Program-made: the position numbers and the translations under genes
Shown here: positions 35,157 through 45,100 of the stretch, piece by piece
Position numbering within the stretch: position 1 is the first letter of the stretch
Layout: each line of letters begins with the position of its first letter
DNA from: VXNJ01 sp009840625
Lineage (GTDB): Bacteria > Chloroflexota > UBA11872 > VXNJ01
Length of the DNA: 64,000 bases
Reading direction: 5' to 3'
Assembly: GCA_965207915.1 (NCBI GenBank)
Contig: OZ242304.1
Location: 558,001 to 622,000, forward strand
The notes under the pieces: model-generated
Told to the model about the DNA's origin: nothing
Database searches by the model: none
The model's input: the letters and a program-made list of their open reading frames with translations, nothing else

Positions 35157-35196
35157 CCGAGGGAACGGCGAGCGTTCGACACCGTCCCTCGTCAGA

Positions 35197-36492
35197 TCAG
35201 TTGCCCAGCGCGGCCTCAAAGGGACCGGCGTCGGCAAACGGACCCAGCACCGCCAGCCGGAAATTGGCCGGGTCCAGCACCCGCTCGGCCACCCGCACGA
35301 CGTCTTCGGAGGTGACCGCGTCGATCTGGGCCACGGCTTCCGACAACGGAAGCACCCGGTCGTAGAGCGCGGTCTGGCGACCGATCCAGGCCAGGACTCC
35401 GCGCGTGTCCTCGGTTCCCAGGATCAACCGGCCACGCACGAATTCGCGCGCCCGCTCGAGTTCGTCGGGATCCAGCCCGCCCAGCGCCAGGCCGAGCTCG
35501 GACTTGATCGCCTCCAGGGCGCTGACCGCCTTGTCCGGGCTCACGCCGGCGTAAACCCCGAAATGACCCTGGTCCGAGGACGGGTGCCAGTACGCGTATA
35601 CCGCGTAGGCCAGACCCATCTGTTCGCGAATGCGCTGGAAAAGACGTGAACTCATGCCCTGTCCGAGGGCGGCGTTCAGCAGGCTGAGCGCGAATCGGTC
35701 GGGGTCGTTCTGGGCCGGGGCCGGCATCGTCAGCAGCATGTTGGCCTGTTCGGTTGCGCGCTCCTCGACATGCAGCGCCTGCCCCGTCGTGCGCCCGTCG
35801 GAATATTCCCTTTGGGCCGGCGCCCGATCGTTCGCCCAGGACCCGAATTCGCGTTCGGCCATAACCACCGCCTCGGCGTGGCTTGGTTTGCCGGCGATCG
35901 CGACCACCGTCGATCGCGGCTCGTACTGCTTGGAAATGAAGTCCAGCAGGTCGTCGCGCTCGATCGAATTGAGCGTTTCGCGACTCCCGATGATGTCGCG
36001 CCCCATCGGATGGTCGGGATAGGTGATCCGCTCCGAAAGCAGGTCCGTCATGGAATGCGGGTCATCGTAGTACATGTCGATCTCTTCGAGGATCACGCTG
36101 CGTTCGCGGTCCACGTCCTCGGCGGGGATCAGGTGTTCGGTCACCAAGGAGGAGATAACCGACGATCCCTTCTCAAAACGCGGGGCCGGGACCTTGCACC
36201 AGTAGGTGACCAGTTCCTTGCCGGTCGATGCGTTCAGAACTCCGCCGACCCCCTCGATCTGCTCGGAGATGGCGCGCGGCGTGGGCCAGCGGCGGGTCCC
36301 CTTGAAGACCAGGTGTTCGATGAAATGCGATATTCCGGCTTGGGCGCTGCTTTCAAAGCGTGAACCGGCATTGATCAACACCGCGTACGAGACTGCCTGG
36401 GTGTTGGGCATCGTCGCCGAGACCACCCGCAGGCCGTTGTCGAGAGTGGTTGATTCGGCTTGATCGATCGGATTGGCGGCGATTTCGAGCAT
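35197..36492 (-). CDS. M16 family zinc peptidase (processing-protease-like)
   Basis: A 431-residue metalloprotease of the pitrilysin/MPP group. The inverted zinc motif HFIEH lies in GISHFIEHLVFKGT, with the downstream glutamate in RSVILEEIDMYYDDP. The C-terminal half carries GQGMSSRLFQRIREQMGLAY, a typical M16 substrate-binding segment. Bacterial single-domain members usually work as homodimers. It starts at ATG 36492 and is convergent with glpK. Confidence 0.88.
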   Translation of the reverse strand: MLEIAANPIDQAESTTLDNGLRVVSATMPNTQAVSYAVLINAGSRFESSAQAGISHFIEHLVFKGTRRWPTPRAISEQIEGVGGVLNASTGKELVTYWCKVPAPRFEKGSSVISSLVTEHLIPAEDVDRERSVILEEIDMYYDDPHSMTDLLSERITYPDHPMGRDIIGSRETLNSIERDDLLDFISKQYEPRSTVVAIAGKPSHAEAVVMAEREFGSWANDRAPAQREYSDGRTTGQALHVEERATEQANMLLTMPAPAQNDPDRFALSLLNAALGQGMSSRLFQRIREQMGLAYAVYAYWHPSSDQGHFGVYAGVSPDKAVSALEAIKSELGLALGGLDPDELERAREFVRGRLILGTEDTRGVLAWIGRQTALYDRVLPLSEAVAQIDAVTSEDVVRVAERVLDPANFRLAVLGPFADAGPFEAALGN

Positions 36493-36642
36493 CGTGGTCG
36501 GTCAGGGCCTTTGGGCGGGAAGCTTTGATCGTGCCGAAATTATCAGCCGCGCCGAGCCCTTTTTTGAACACGCAAACGAACCGGCCGGGGGTTGGGACTC
36601 GAACGTTGAGAACTTCCCGCTACCCGGCGATTGACCCCGGCG

Positions 36643-37044
36643 CTACCACACCGTCTCAATGCTGGGTGATGCTGCCAACGTGGAGTCGCGGGTCACAACT
36701 GGGGCACCTTGTGCGACTGCTTCGGCGGCAATAAGGCGATCGTGCATTTCAGGGATTTCAGTTAACTCGGCCAAAAGCTCCAACTGCGGACGCCCCAACT
36801 CCGAGAGTTCGATGCCATCGACAGACCGCAATTGCTCCAGCAACCGCGCCGGAGGGCGAGGATCGCCCAGCTTGGCCGACAGGAAATGCAATTCTGCAAC
36901 CACGATCGCTGGAACCACCAGGGTCGCATTGCCGGTTTCCCCCAATCGAAACACCGCTTGTGCAGCCGCCGGCAGCCGCCGCGAGGAGCTCAGATACCAC
37001 CAGAGAGCGTGGGTGTCCAGCACGAACCGCAACTTATCGCGCAC
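36643..37044 (-). CDS. vapC: VapC-like PIN-domain toxin
   Basis: A 133-residue PIN ribonuclease. The four acidic residues are visible: D in LRFVLDTHALWW, E in VVAELHFL, D in EMHDRLIAAEA and D in VVTRDSTL. It overlaps the antitoxin gene upstream by 11 bases. The start is GTG or ATG at 37044. The gene ends 38 bases from a degenerate tRNA-like sequence. Confidence 0.85.
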   Translation of the reverse strand: MRDKLRFVLDTHALWWYLSSSRRLPAAAQAVFRLGETGNATLVVPAIVVAELHFLSAKLGDPRPPARLLEQLRSVDGIELSELGRPQLELLAELTEIPEMHDRLIAAEAVAQGAPVVTRDSTLAASPSIETVW

Positions 37045-37315
37045 GCAGGTCCTCAGTTTGCGCGCCTGGCTCCAGGGATTTGGGGTCCCAGATACCTTTC
37101 AACGCCCTGAATTCTTCGTAGGAAACGTCCGGGAGATCCGACCAGATTCCCTTGAGGCTGCTCAACGACTGCCTGTCCGAAGGGTTTTGATTAAGGCTCG
37201 TCAATTTGGCGCAGGGTTTCCCGTGACGGGTAATGATCACCGAATCGCCGGCGGCTAGGTCCCGCAAGATTGCGCTTGTCCGGGCTTTGAATTCTTTCAT
37301 CGCAATAGTGATCAT
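37034..37315 (-). CDS. Phd/YefM-type antitoxin
   Basis: About 93 residues. The N-terminal Phd fold (TIAMKEFKARTSAILRDLAAGDSVIITRHGKPCAKL) binds DNA, and the C-terminal 45 residues would neutralise the PIN toxin. The start ATG 37315 is placed at the conserved N-terminus; another in-frame start lies eight codons upstream. It overlaps vapC by 11 bases. An AT-rich region with an inverted repeat precedes it and probably forms its operator. Confidence 0.82.
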   Translation of the reverse strand: MITIAMKEFKARTSAILRDLAAGDSVIITRHGKPCAKLTSLNQNPSDRQSLSSLKGIWSDLPDVSYEEFRALKGIWDPKSLEPGAQTEDLRAR

Positions 37316-37367
37316 AAAAACATCCCGATCAGAGCACATTACCGTTCTTTTTAGTGCTATTTTAATT

Positions 37368-37381
37368 GCTCTCGTAAGAGC
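37368..37381. promoter_or_regulatory. Inverted repeat upstream of the Phd-type antitoxin, possible operator
   Basis: GCTCT and AGAGC are separated by CGTA, in an AT-rich stretch (37340-37400) with a TAAAAT box on the minus strand. Antitoxins of this type repress their own promoters through such repeats. The match is short. Confidence 0.35.
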
Positions 37382-37526
37382 TCTTTGGCTGCAACAAGTC
37401 GTGACCGCCTCAGAATCGAGCGCACGATATCCTCCGTTGCCGCGGAACTGAAAAATTTGCCGAACGCACCTGCGCCATTGGCGTCCGCAATCGCGGCACG
37501 GTTGCCAGGATCGGGGTAACTCTCAA

Positions 37527-38120
37527 ATGTTGCGAAGAATCCTCCCGATTGGGGATCCGAGCCTGCGCCGGCTTGCGCAGCCCACGTCCAAATACCCCGG
37601 CGACCTGAAGGTATTGGCCGAGGACATGGTTGAAACCATGCGGGCCCACGACGGCGTCGGCCTCGCCGCGCCCCAGGTCGGCGTCGCTACCGCCCTTATC
37701 GTCATCGAAGTGCCCGAACCGGCCGATCCGGAGTCGGAATCTACCCGCCTCTACATACTGCGCGATCCAGTCATCGAGGAGCTGGCCGAATTCGAGTCGA
37801 TGCGCGAGGGCTGTCTGTCGCTGCCGGGATATTTCGGGTACCCGACCCGGGCCAAACGGGCCCGGGCGCGCGCGCTGGACTTATATGGACGGCCGGTGGA
37901 GCTCGAAGCTGAGGGTCTGCTTGCCCAGGCCCTGCAGCACGAGATCGACCATCTGCGCGGAATCTTGTTCACCGACCGGGTGGGTTCGCTGCACCTGGTT
38001 CGGGCCGAACCCGTTCCGGAGCCCGCGCACGCCGACGGAGAAGGCTCCGCAATCCCTGCAAAGGTAACGGGGTTTCAAGGCACTGATCGAGTTAGGTCGG
38101 CGCCTCGCCCGAACCGTTAG
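37527..38120 (+). CDS. def: Peptide deformylase
   Basis: Removes the formyl group from nascent proteins. All three motifs are present: GVGLAAPQVG, EGCLSLPG (metal-binding Cys) and QHEIDHLRG (metal-binding His pair). At 197 residues it is normal, with a slightly long C-terminal tail. The start ATG 37527 fits the family N-terminus (RRILPIGDPSLR). The last four bases overlap the convergent higA gene. It lies inside an otherwise accessory block. Confidence 0.93.
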   Translation: MLRRILPIGDPSLRRLAQPTSKYPGDLKVLAEDMVETMRAHDGVGLAAPQVGVATALIVIEVPEPADPESESTRLYILRDPVIEELAEFESMREGCLSLPGYFGYPTRAKRARARALDLYGRPVELEAEGLLAQALQHEIDHLRGILFTDRVGSLHLVRAEPVPEPAHADGEGSAIPAKVTGFQGTDRVRSAPRPNR

Positions 38121-38407
38121 GACGAGGGCTGCGGCTGATACCGTTCAACTCGAATCGCATCTTCGCCCTTGCGTGCCTCCGCCAGGTCCCAAGCGGCCTG
38201 GCGACGCAACCAGAAATCGGCGCTGGACCATCCCGCTTTCTCGAGACGAATCGCCATTTCGGGAGAGATGGCGGCGTGTCCGTTCAGTACCCGGGAGAGG
38301 GTGTGCAGGGCATCACCCAATGCCCGCGCCGCTTCAGTGACGCTGAGGTCGAGCGGCCGCAGACAGTTCTCCCTAACGCTGCGGCCAGGATGCGGCGGAT
38401 TCTTCAT
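38117..38407 (-). CDS. HigA-like antitoxin, no toxin partner seen
   Basis: A 97-residue HTH protein of the HigA type (NPPHPGRSVREN, then LSVTEAARALGDALHTLSRVLNGHAAIS, then KAGWSSADFWLRRQAAWDLAEAR). HigA is normally preceded by a HigB toxin gene, but the 180 bases upstream (38408-38586) contain no such frame, so this is an orphan. The start could also be ATG 38422. It may act as a stand-alone regulator of the divergent methylase operon. Confidence 0.78.
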   Translation of the reverse strand: MKNPPHPGRSVRENCLRPLDLSVTEAARALGDALHTLSRVLNGHAAISPEMAIRLEKAGWSSADFWLRRQAAWDLAEARKGEDAIRVERYQPQPSS

Positions 38408-38586
38408 GGAGATTGGGCGCATGCTTCCAGGTTGCGTTGACAGCTACAGTCAAGTTCAGCGATTCTCGGATAATCGAAAAATGCGGAAACAAGGTTGGGC
38501 GCCGCAATTGGGGGCCGCAGCGGCGAGCAACGAATCGGCCGCAGGGATCCAGCTTTTGTTGAGTTAGTGAACACCAGAGTTATCCG

Positions 38587-41500
38587 ATGCCCATCATCAA
38601 TCCCGATGACGCTTACGAAGTAGAGCGTGCGATCCAGGGAACCCTCGTAGCGAACGAGTCAGATCGACCTGCGGCACTTAGACAACTTTTCGTCGAAGTG
38701 TTGGATTTCGAGCCGGAAACTGGTACGGTGAGCCTTGAAACCGGATCGGGGGTTAACGGCCTGCCGTCCGCGGCCACACGATTGGCCGGACTCGATGGGT
38801 TTCACGTACTGCACATCGGGTTGAACGGGAGCACGCGTCGCGGGATCCGGCGACCGGAAGTCAGGTTGGCAGCTCAAGCGGTGGCCAACCAGCTCGGTGA
38901 CGACATGCTTTTGGCGTTCACGGACCACAGTGGGGGCCAATTCCAGCTAGTCCACCCAGAATTTGGCGACCGGCGGATCTTGCTCCGCCGCTTATCGGCA
39001 GAGCTCGGCAGGCCTCACAGAACGACAACCCAGCAGATCGCCCGCATTTACTGGGACCGGCTAAAGACCGGAAGCGCAAGGCTCGCTATCGAGCAAGCAT
39101 TTGATGTTGAACCGGTTACCAAGCGATTCTTCGCCGAATACCGGAAAGTTTTCGAGTCGACTGAGGCTGCAATTTGCGGGTTTGCGGAAACCGATTCCGA
39201 GAGTCTGCGCCAGTTCGTGCAGACGATGTTCAACCGACTCATGTTCATATATTTCCTCCAGCGCAAAGGCTGGCTGGAATTCAATGGCGACGAAAACTAC
39301 CTGAACGCCCTATGGGGCGATTACGAGCAGGCGCCAGAGCAAACGAACTTCTATAGCGACCGGCTTTGCCCGCTGTTCATTGCCGGCCTGAACAACCCAA
39401 ACTCAGGCTCCGTTGGCGACGGCAAATTGGACACGCCCGAGATTGGAAGAGTTCCGTTTCTGAACGGCGGGCTTTTCGAGGAAGGTCCACTAGATCGCCA
39501 AGCCGCAATCGAAGTGCCAGACGAGGCGATCCTTTCGATTTTTCGAGATCTATTCGACCGATTCAACTTCACCGTAACCGAATCGACGCCTTTCGACGTT
39601 GAGGTCGCGGTAGACCCCGAAATGCTGGGCAAAGTCTTCGAAGAACTCGTGACCGACCGGCAGGAAACCGGTTCCTATTACACGCCCCGTCACGTGGTCT
39701 CGTTCATGTGCCGAGAAGCGCTCAAAGGCTTCCTGCGCAGCCGGAACGTCGGCGTGAGCGCCAGGGTTCTGAATGCGTTCCTGGACGAACACCGTACGGA
39801 CGGGATCGACGTGGCGTCCGCTCGCCGGTTGGCCCAAGCCCTGAGCGATGTGACAGTAATCGACCCGGCCTGCGGATCCGGCGCTTATCTGCTGGGAATG
39901 CTGCAGGAGCTGGTGGAGCTGCAGACGACGCTTTACAACGCTGGCGCGGATGCTCAAACGCTCTACGATCTGAAGCTCGAGATCATCCAGCAGAACCTTT
40001 TCGGCGCCGACTCCGACGCGTTTGCGCTCAACATCGCAATGCTGCGTATGTGGTTGTCGCTGGCGATCGATTACGAAGGCGATGAGCCCGTCCCGCTTCC
40101 CAATCTGGATTTCAAGTTGGTGCAAGGCGACAGCTTGCTTGGGCCGACTCCGGGCTCGTTGACGCTTCACCGACATGCCATCAACTCGTCCGGCATCGCG
40201 CAATTGAAGTCTCGATACATGCTTTCGCATGATGATGCCGAAAAACGCGCTTTGCGCGAGCAGATTGCAGCGGTTTCGTCCGACCTGGAATCCACCCTCG
40301 GCCCAGACAGTCACCAGCAAGGCGCGATCGATTGGAGAATCGAATTTGCCGAGGTGTTTTCCGTTGGAGGATTTGACATCGCGTTGGCAAATCCTCCTTA
40401 CCGACCGCTGCAAGCGAACGGCGGCGAATTGGCAGGACTCTATGGGGAATCCGGATACGAGACGTTTGCCCGCACTGGCGACATTTACCAACTTTTCTAC
40501 GAACGAGGGTGCCAGCTGCTACACCCGGAATCAGGACAATTGGCCTACATCACCTCCAACAGTTGGCTCAGAACGCGCTACGGTCACAAACTGCGCAATT
40601 TCTTCAAGCACAGTCATTCGCCCCTGGCCTGGATAGATCTGGGCAAGGATGTTTTCGAAAGCGCGATAGTCGACAGTGGGATCCTGCTGTTGCGTACCGG
40701 GGGCAAGGCAAGTCAATTCCCGGCCGTAGACATGGACTGGGCGACGATCAAAGAGTTTCCACCACCCGTGGTGGCTTGGGGGTCGATCGATCCTTCGCCT
40801 GATAGACCGTGGAGCGTCTTGTCGAACGCCGAGCGTTCGACGTTCAATAAATTGCACTGTCGCGGCGCCCCGCTGTCGGATTGGGGCGTTTCGATGAACT
40901 TCGGAATCAAGACTGGATTCAATCGTGCGTTCATCATCGACAGAGCAATGCGTGACGAGTTGATCGCAGAAGACCCCAGTTCAGCCGAAGTCATAAAGCC
41001 GGTCCTGCGTGGGCGTGACGTAGGTCGATGGCGCGATAAGTGGGCTGAACAATGGCTCGTGTACATCCCTTGGCACTTCCCTCTGCATGGCGACGAGTCC
41101 ACCACTGGCGCAAGTGTGAGCGCTGAGTTCGAGTTCAAATCCCAATACCCTGCGGTATACAGGCACCTTGACTCACACCGAGGTCGACTTGAGAGCCGAA
41201 ATCAGTCCGAAACCGGAATTAGGTACGAGTGGTACGCGTTGCAGCGCTGGGCGGCCAAATACCACGCCGAATTCAAAAAGCCAAAGCTCTTCTGGATGGA
41301 CATGACCGAACGCGGTCGATTCTGCTATTCCGAGCAGGAGATGTACTGCAACGACAAGGCTTTCATCCTCACCGGACAATCACTCAAATACCTCTGCGCG
41401 GTACTGAATAGCACCCTGATTTGGTGGTTTGTTAAATTGACCGGGCCAACGACCGGTATGGGGCTGACTGAGTGGAAGAAGTACTTGGTCGAATCCATAC

Positions 41501-41817
41501 CGATCCCCAAGCCATCTGCCGAGCAGGAGCAATCGCTGGTTGAGCTGGTAGATCAAATCCTTACCGAACTGAATCGGGATCCCAATTCCGATGTCTCGGA
41601 TTACGAAATTGCGATTGACGACCTGGTTTACGAGCTATACGGGTTGACCGAGGAAGAAGACACCGCGATTGAACGTGCACTGGATTTGATTCACCAGACG
41701 GACGAGGCTGAAGACGAGGCGATCCTGCAGTCGATATTGAATCGGTCAGAAGAAGATCGCGAGATCGTAAGCATGGAAGAAATGAAGGAAATGCTGCGAT
41801 CTTCAGTTGAGAGTTAG
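38587..41817 (+). CDS. Eco57I/type IIG-like DNA methyltransferase with antitoxin-like tail
   Basis: A 1,076-residue N6-adenine methyltransferase. Motif I is DPACGSGAYLLG (about residues 425-436) and motif IV is NPPY (about 601-604). The C-terminal half has a TaqI-like target-recognition region (VIKPVLRGRDVGRW ... SIPIPKPSAEQE). The N-terminal 350 residues resemble those of Eco57I/BREX PglX-type enzymes; I see no sure PD-(D/E)xK nuclease. The last 60 residues are highly acidic and end in ILNRSEEDREIVSMEEMKEML, a pattern like RelB-type antitoxins. The coding end overlaps the RelE-like toxin gene by 11 bases. Codon use is less GC-biased than neighbours, suggesting transfer. Confidence 0.85.
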   Translation: MPIINPDDAYEVERAIQGTLVANESDRPAALRQLFVEVLDFEPETGTVSLETGSGVNGLPSAATRLAGLDGFHVLHIGLNGSTRRGIRRPEVRLAAQAVANQLGDDMLLAFTDHSGGQFQLVHPEFGDRRILLRRLSAELGRPHRTTTQQIARIYWDRLKTGSARLAIEQAFDVEPVTKRFFAEYRKVFESTEAAICGFAETDSESLRQFVQTMFNRLMFIYFLQRKGWLEFNGDENYLNALWGDYEQAPEQTNFYSDRLCPLFIAGLNNPNSGSVGDGKLDTPEIGRVPFLNGGLFEEGPLDRQAAIEVPDEAILSIFRDLFDRFNFTVTESTPFDVEVAVDPEMLGKVFEELVTDRQETGSYYTPRHVVSFMCREALKGFLRSRNVGVSARVLNAFLDEHRTDGIDVASARRLAQALSDVTVIDPACGSGAYLLGMLQELVELQTTLYNAGADAQTLYDLKLEIIQQNLFGADSDAFALNIAMLRMWLSLAIDYEGDEPVPLPNLDFKLVQGDSLLGPTPGSLTLHRHAINSSGIAQLKSRYMLSHDDAEKRALREQIAAVSSDLESTLGPDSHQQGAIDWRIEFAEVFSVGGFDIALANPPYRPLQANGGELAGLYGESGYETFARTGDIYQLFYERGCQLLHPESGQLAYITSNSWLRTRYGHKLRNFFKHSHSPLAWIDLGKDVFESAIVDSGILLLRTGGKASQFPAVDMDWATIKEFPPPVVAWGSIDPSPDRPWSVLSNAERSTFNKLHCRGAPLSDWGVSMNFGIKTGFNRAFIIDRAMRDELIAEDPSSAEVIKPVLRGRDVGRWRDKWAEQWLVYIPWHFPLHGDESTTGASVSAEFEFKSQYPAVYRHLDSHRGRLESRNQSETGIRYEWYALQRWAAKYHAEFKKPKLFWMDMTERGRFCYSEQEMYCNDKAFILTGQSLKYLCAVLNSTLIWWFVKLTGPTTGMGLTEWKKYLVESIPIPKPSAEQEQSLVELVDQILTELNRDPNSDVSDYEIAIDDLVYELYGLTEEEDTAIERALDLIHQTDEAEDEAILQSILNRSEEDREIVSMEEMKEMLRSSVES

Positions 41818-42076
41818 GTTTGAGCGCGGATACGTCAGGGATCGCAGGCGCATCCGAGACGCTAAATTGCTACGCCGCTTGGATCGGTTGATTGCGGAGA
41901 TTCAGGCCGTTGAAACGATCGGGGAAGTGCGCGGATGCAAACAACTGCAGGGGTGGCCAAGCCATTACCGTATCCGAATCGGCAAATACCGCGTCGGCGT
42001 TGAGGTTGCCAATTCGGTCGTGACTTTGATCCGCTTTAGGCCTCGCGGCCATATTTATCGCGGATTCCCAAAATGA
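41807..42076 (+). CDS. RelE/ParE-like toxin
   Basis: An 89-residue basic protein with the RelE/ParE fold pattern: ARG/LYS-rich N-terminal helices, then CKQLQGWPSHYRIRIGKYRVGVEV and TLIRFRPRGHIYRGFP. These are the central strands and C-terminal tail of ribosome-dependent mRNA interferases. It starts at TTG 41807, inside the methylase gene. No separate antitoxin gene is adjacent; the acidic methylase tail is the only candidate. The PLD-helicase gene starts 40 bases downstream. Confidence 0.8.
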   Translation: MRVRFERGYVRDRRRIRDAKLLRRLDRLIAEIQAVETIGEVRGCKQLQGWPSHYRIRIGKYRVGVEVANSVVTLIRFRPRGHIYRGFPK

Positions 42077-42116
42077 AACCTGAATTCAACGACAGGTTTT
42101 ACGCGCGCCCATCCAA

Positions 42117-45100
42117 ATGAACATCATTCACTCTCGGACCGAGCCCGATCTGCTTACTCGCCTTCAGCAGATGCTCAAAAGTTCAGTCAGCGCCGACTTC
42201 GCGGTTGGTTATTTCTTCATTTCCGGTTTCGAGCGGATCGGCGACCAGCTAAGCGGTTTAGAACGAGTCAGGATCCTGGTCGGCAGGACCGACAGACCGG
42301 TCTTGGAGGCAGTTGCCGCCGGGTTGCAGCAGTCCGAACCCCTGAAGCAAAGGATCCAATCCGACGGATTGGTGCGTCGGCGCGACCGAGCAGGGGTAGC
42401 AGGCGAATCCGTAGCCCAAATGGCCGAAGGGATCTCGCTGCAACCGCAGACCGACGGGGCGCGCAATTGGGTCGGAACACTTCGCGAAATGATCTCGTCC
42501 GGCAATTTGGAAGTTCGAACTTACCCGCGAAGCCCGTTACACGCCAAGGCCTATCTTTGCTGGTACGAGCAAGAGCACGCTGAAATTGGGTCCGCGGTTG
42601 TGGGCTCGTCCAATCTGACCCTGGCCGGGTTCGAAGGTAATACCGAGTTGAACGTACGCGTGACCGGCGATGCCGAGATGGAAGCGCTTGGCGATTGGTT
42701 CGATGCGCTTTGGGACGAATCGGTAGACATCGGCCCAGCCCTGGTTGCGGAGCTGGACCGGTCCTGGGCGCTGGCGCGCACTCCGCCGTACCACGTTTAC
42801 CTCAAGTCTTTGTTTGAGATTTACGGCAACGAGGGGCAGCGCTTGGAGCTGCCAGAGCTTTCCCGCCCGGTGGAGCTGGCCAATTTCCAATTGGACGCCG
42901 TGCGACAAGGTCTGGCGATGCTCGCCGAGCACGGGGGTTGCTACGTTGGCGACGTGGTGGGCCTCGGCAAGACCTACGTCGGTTCTGAGATCCTGCGCCA
43001 GCTTCGATTCAGCTACCCGCTGGACGGACCCCACTGATCCTCTGTCCGGCGGGGTTGGTTCCGATGTGGGAACGGTTCAACGAGCAATTCGCATTGGGCG
43101 CCAGCGTCGTATCGCACAGCATGATCGCCGCCAGCGGGCAGCCGGAATTTGACGAAGAGTCGGGCGAATTCCTAGAACCTGCGGCACCCGAACGTGGAAT
43201 CGTTTTGTCCGAAAAATTCCCGCGTCGCGGGCCGGTGTTAATTGATGAGGCGCACAATTTCCGTAATCGCAATCAGCGGTGGCGTGGTCTGACCGAATTT
43301 CTTGAGTCCGGCGATCACAAGCTGGTCCTGCTTAGCGCAACGCCGCAGAACTTGGGTCCTCTGGACGTTTACCGACAGCTCAGGCTTTTTCTTGATCAGC
43401 GCGATCACGGGCTACCCATAGAGCCGGTCGATCTGGAGGAATATTTCGCTAACGCGCGGCGCTGGCTTGATTACCGGACCGAAAACGCCAATTACTTGGC
43501 CGAATACCGGGAATGGGAGCGAGACAGCGGCGGACTCGCACCGCCGATTCCGCCGTCCCAACCCCAGGTTCCGTTCGCCGAGGTAACGGAGGTCTTGAAG
43601 CCGGTATTCGTTCGGCGGCGGAGGCGCGACATCGCTGAGCTTTACGGCGATTCGGCCACGATCGACGGGCAACCGGTCCGTTTTCCAAAGCCTACGCTCG
43701 AGAACGTCGAGTACCGGCTAGACCGGGTATACGCCCAGGCAGGAACTTTCGAGGATCTGACCTGTGAACTAGTCCGGCATCGGGCGGCGCGCTATCACAT
43801 CTCCCGCTACCTGCGTCCAGAATGTGCCGACAAAAAGGAATACGAGGGGCTACGCCGGGCAAGGGATCGCGTCGCCGGCCTGACCCGTGTCCTGCTCCTC
43901 AAGCGCCTCGAATCGAGCGTCGCCGCGTTCGCGTCCACGCTCGAATCGCTCGTCCGCAGCAATCGCAATTTCCGGGCCGCGCTCGACGAGGGATACGTTC
44001 CGGTGGGCACCGTCGCCTCGCGGCTGCTGTCAGACCGGGAGTTTTCGGCCGAAGAGACCCTTGCGATCCTCGCCCAGGAAGAATCGGGGCGCTCGACCGC
44101 GTTCCCGGCGGCAGATTTTGAAACCGGGCAGTGGACCGAAGATCTTGATTCGGATTTCCAGGTCCTCTCCGGGCTGCTAGACCGGGTCAGGCGGATCGTC
44201 CCGGACCACGACGACAAGCTGGCGGCGCTGCGGAAATTCCTGAAGCAACCCGAAGTGGAGTCCGGCAAGATCCTAATCTTCTCGGAGGCCGAGACCACGA
44301 TCAACTACCTCTACGAGCAGCTGAATCCCGGTGGCAAGGACCCTTCCGTCGCGCGGCTGAGCGGCGCTAACCGTTCCGAAGCCGCTGCAATCGTCACCCG
44401 TTTCTCACCCGGCCCCAACCTTGCGCCGAGTCGGTCGGCACCCGGACCGCCGATCCGCGTGCTGCTGGCCACCGACGTTGTTTCGGAGGGGCAGAACCTT
44501 CAGGACTGCGGGCGCGTGCTCAACTACGACCTGCACTGGAATCCGGTCCGCCTGATTCAGCGGTTTGGGCGCGTGGATCGCATCGGTTCCCCGCACGCCC
44601 AAATATTCCTGCACAGCATGTGGCCGGACCTTGAAGTAGATGCGGGGCTCGACCTCACCGGCCGACTTGGCGCGCGGATCCAGCTGTTTCACGATCTGAT
44701 CGGCTTGGACAACCGGCTTCTCTCGTCCAGTGAGCGGCTAAACGAGAGGGCAATGTACAGGATTTACTCTGACCGCGAATTGCCCGACGAGGATGACAGC
44801 CTCGACGAAGTGTCTCTGCAACAACGATCCTCGGCGTTGCTGCAGCGCATCCAGCGCGAGGATCCCGATCTGTGGGACCTGGTCACAAATCTGCCCGATG
44901 GCATCCGCTCGGCTTTGGCCGTGAGCCCGGATGCCGATGACGACGCAATCGCAATTCGCAATACTCAGCCGGCGTTGATCTCGCCCGGAAACGCAGCCCG
45001 CTCGGCATATGACGATCCCGTGGCTGGCGAAACGTTGGTGCTGCTTGCCGCAGGTCAGGTGAAAGGTTGCTACGCGGTCGGAACGGCGCTGGAGCCCCGC

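Noticed and set aside
36206..36463. Short plus-strand frame opposite the M16 peptidase N-terminus
   Set aside because: It is fully antisense to the zinc-binding region of a clear peptidase gene and has no family resemblance.
42209..43034. Overlapping minus-strand frames across the PLD domain
   Set aside because: The plus strand here encodes recognisable PLD and Walker A motifs; the minus frames have none and break at the same compositional pattern.
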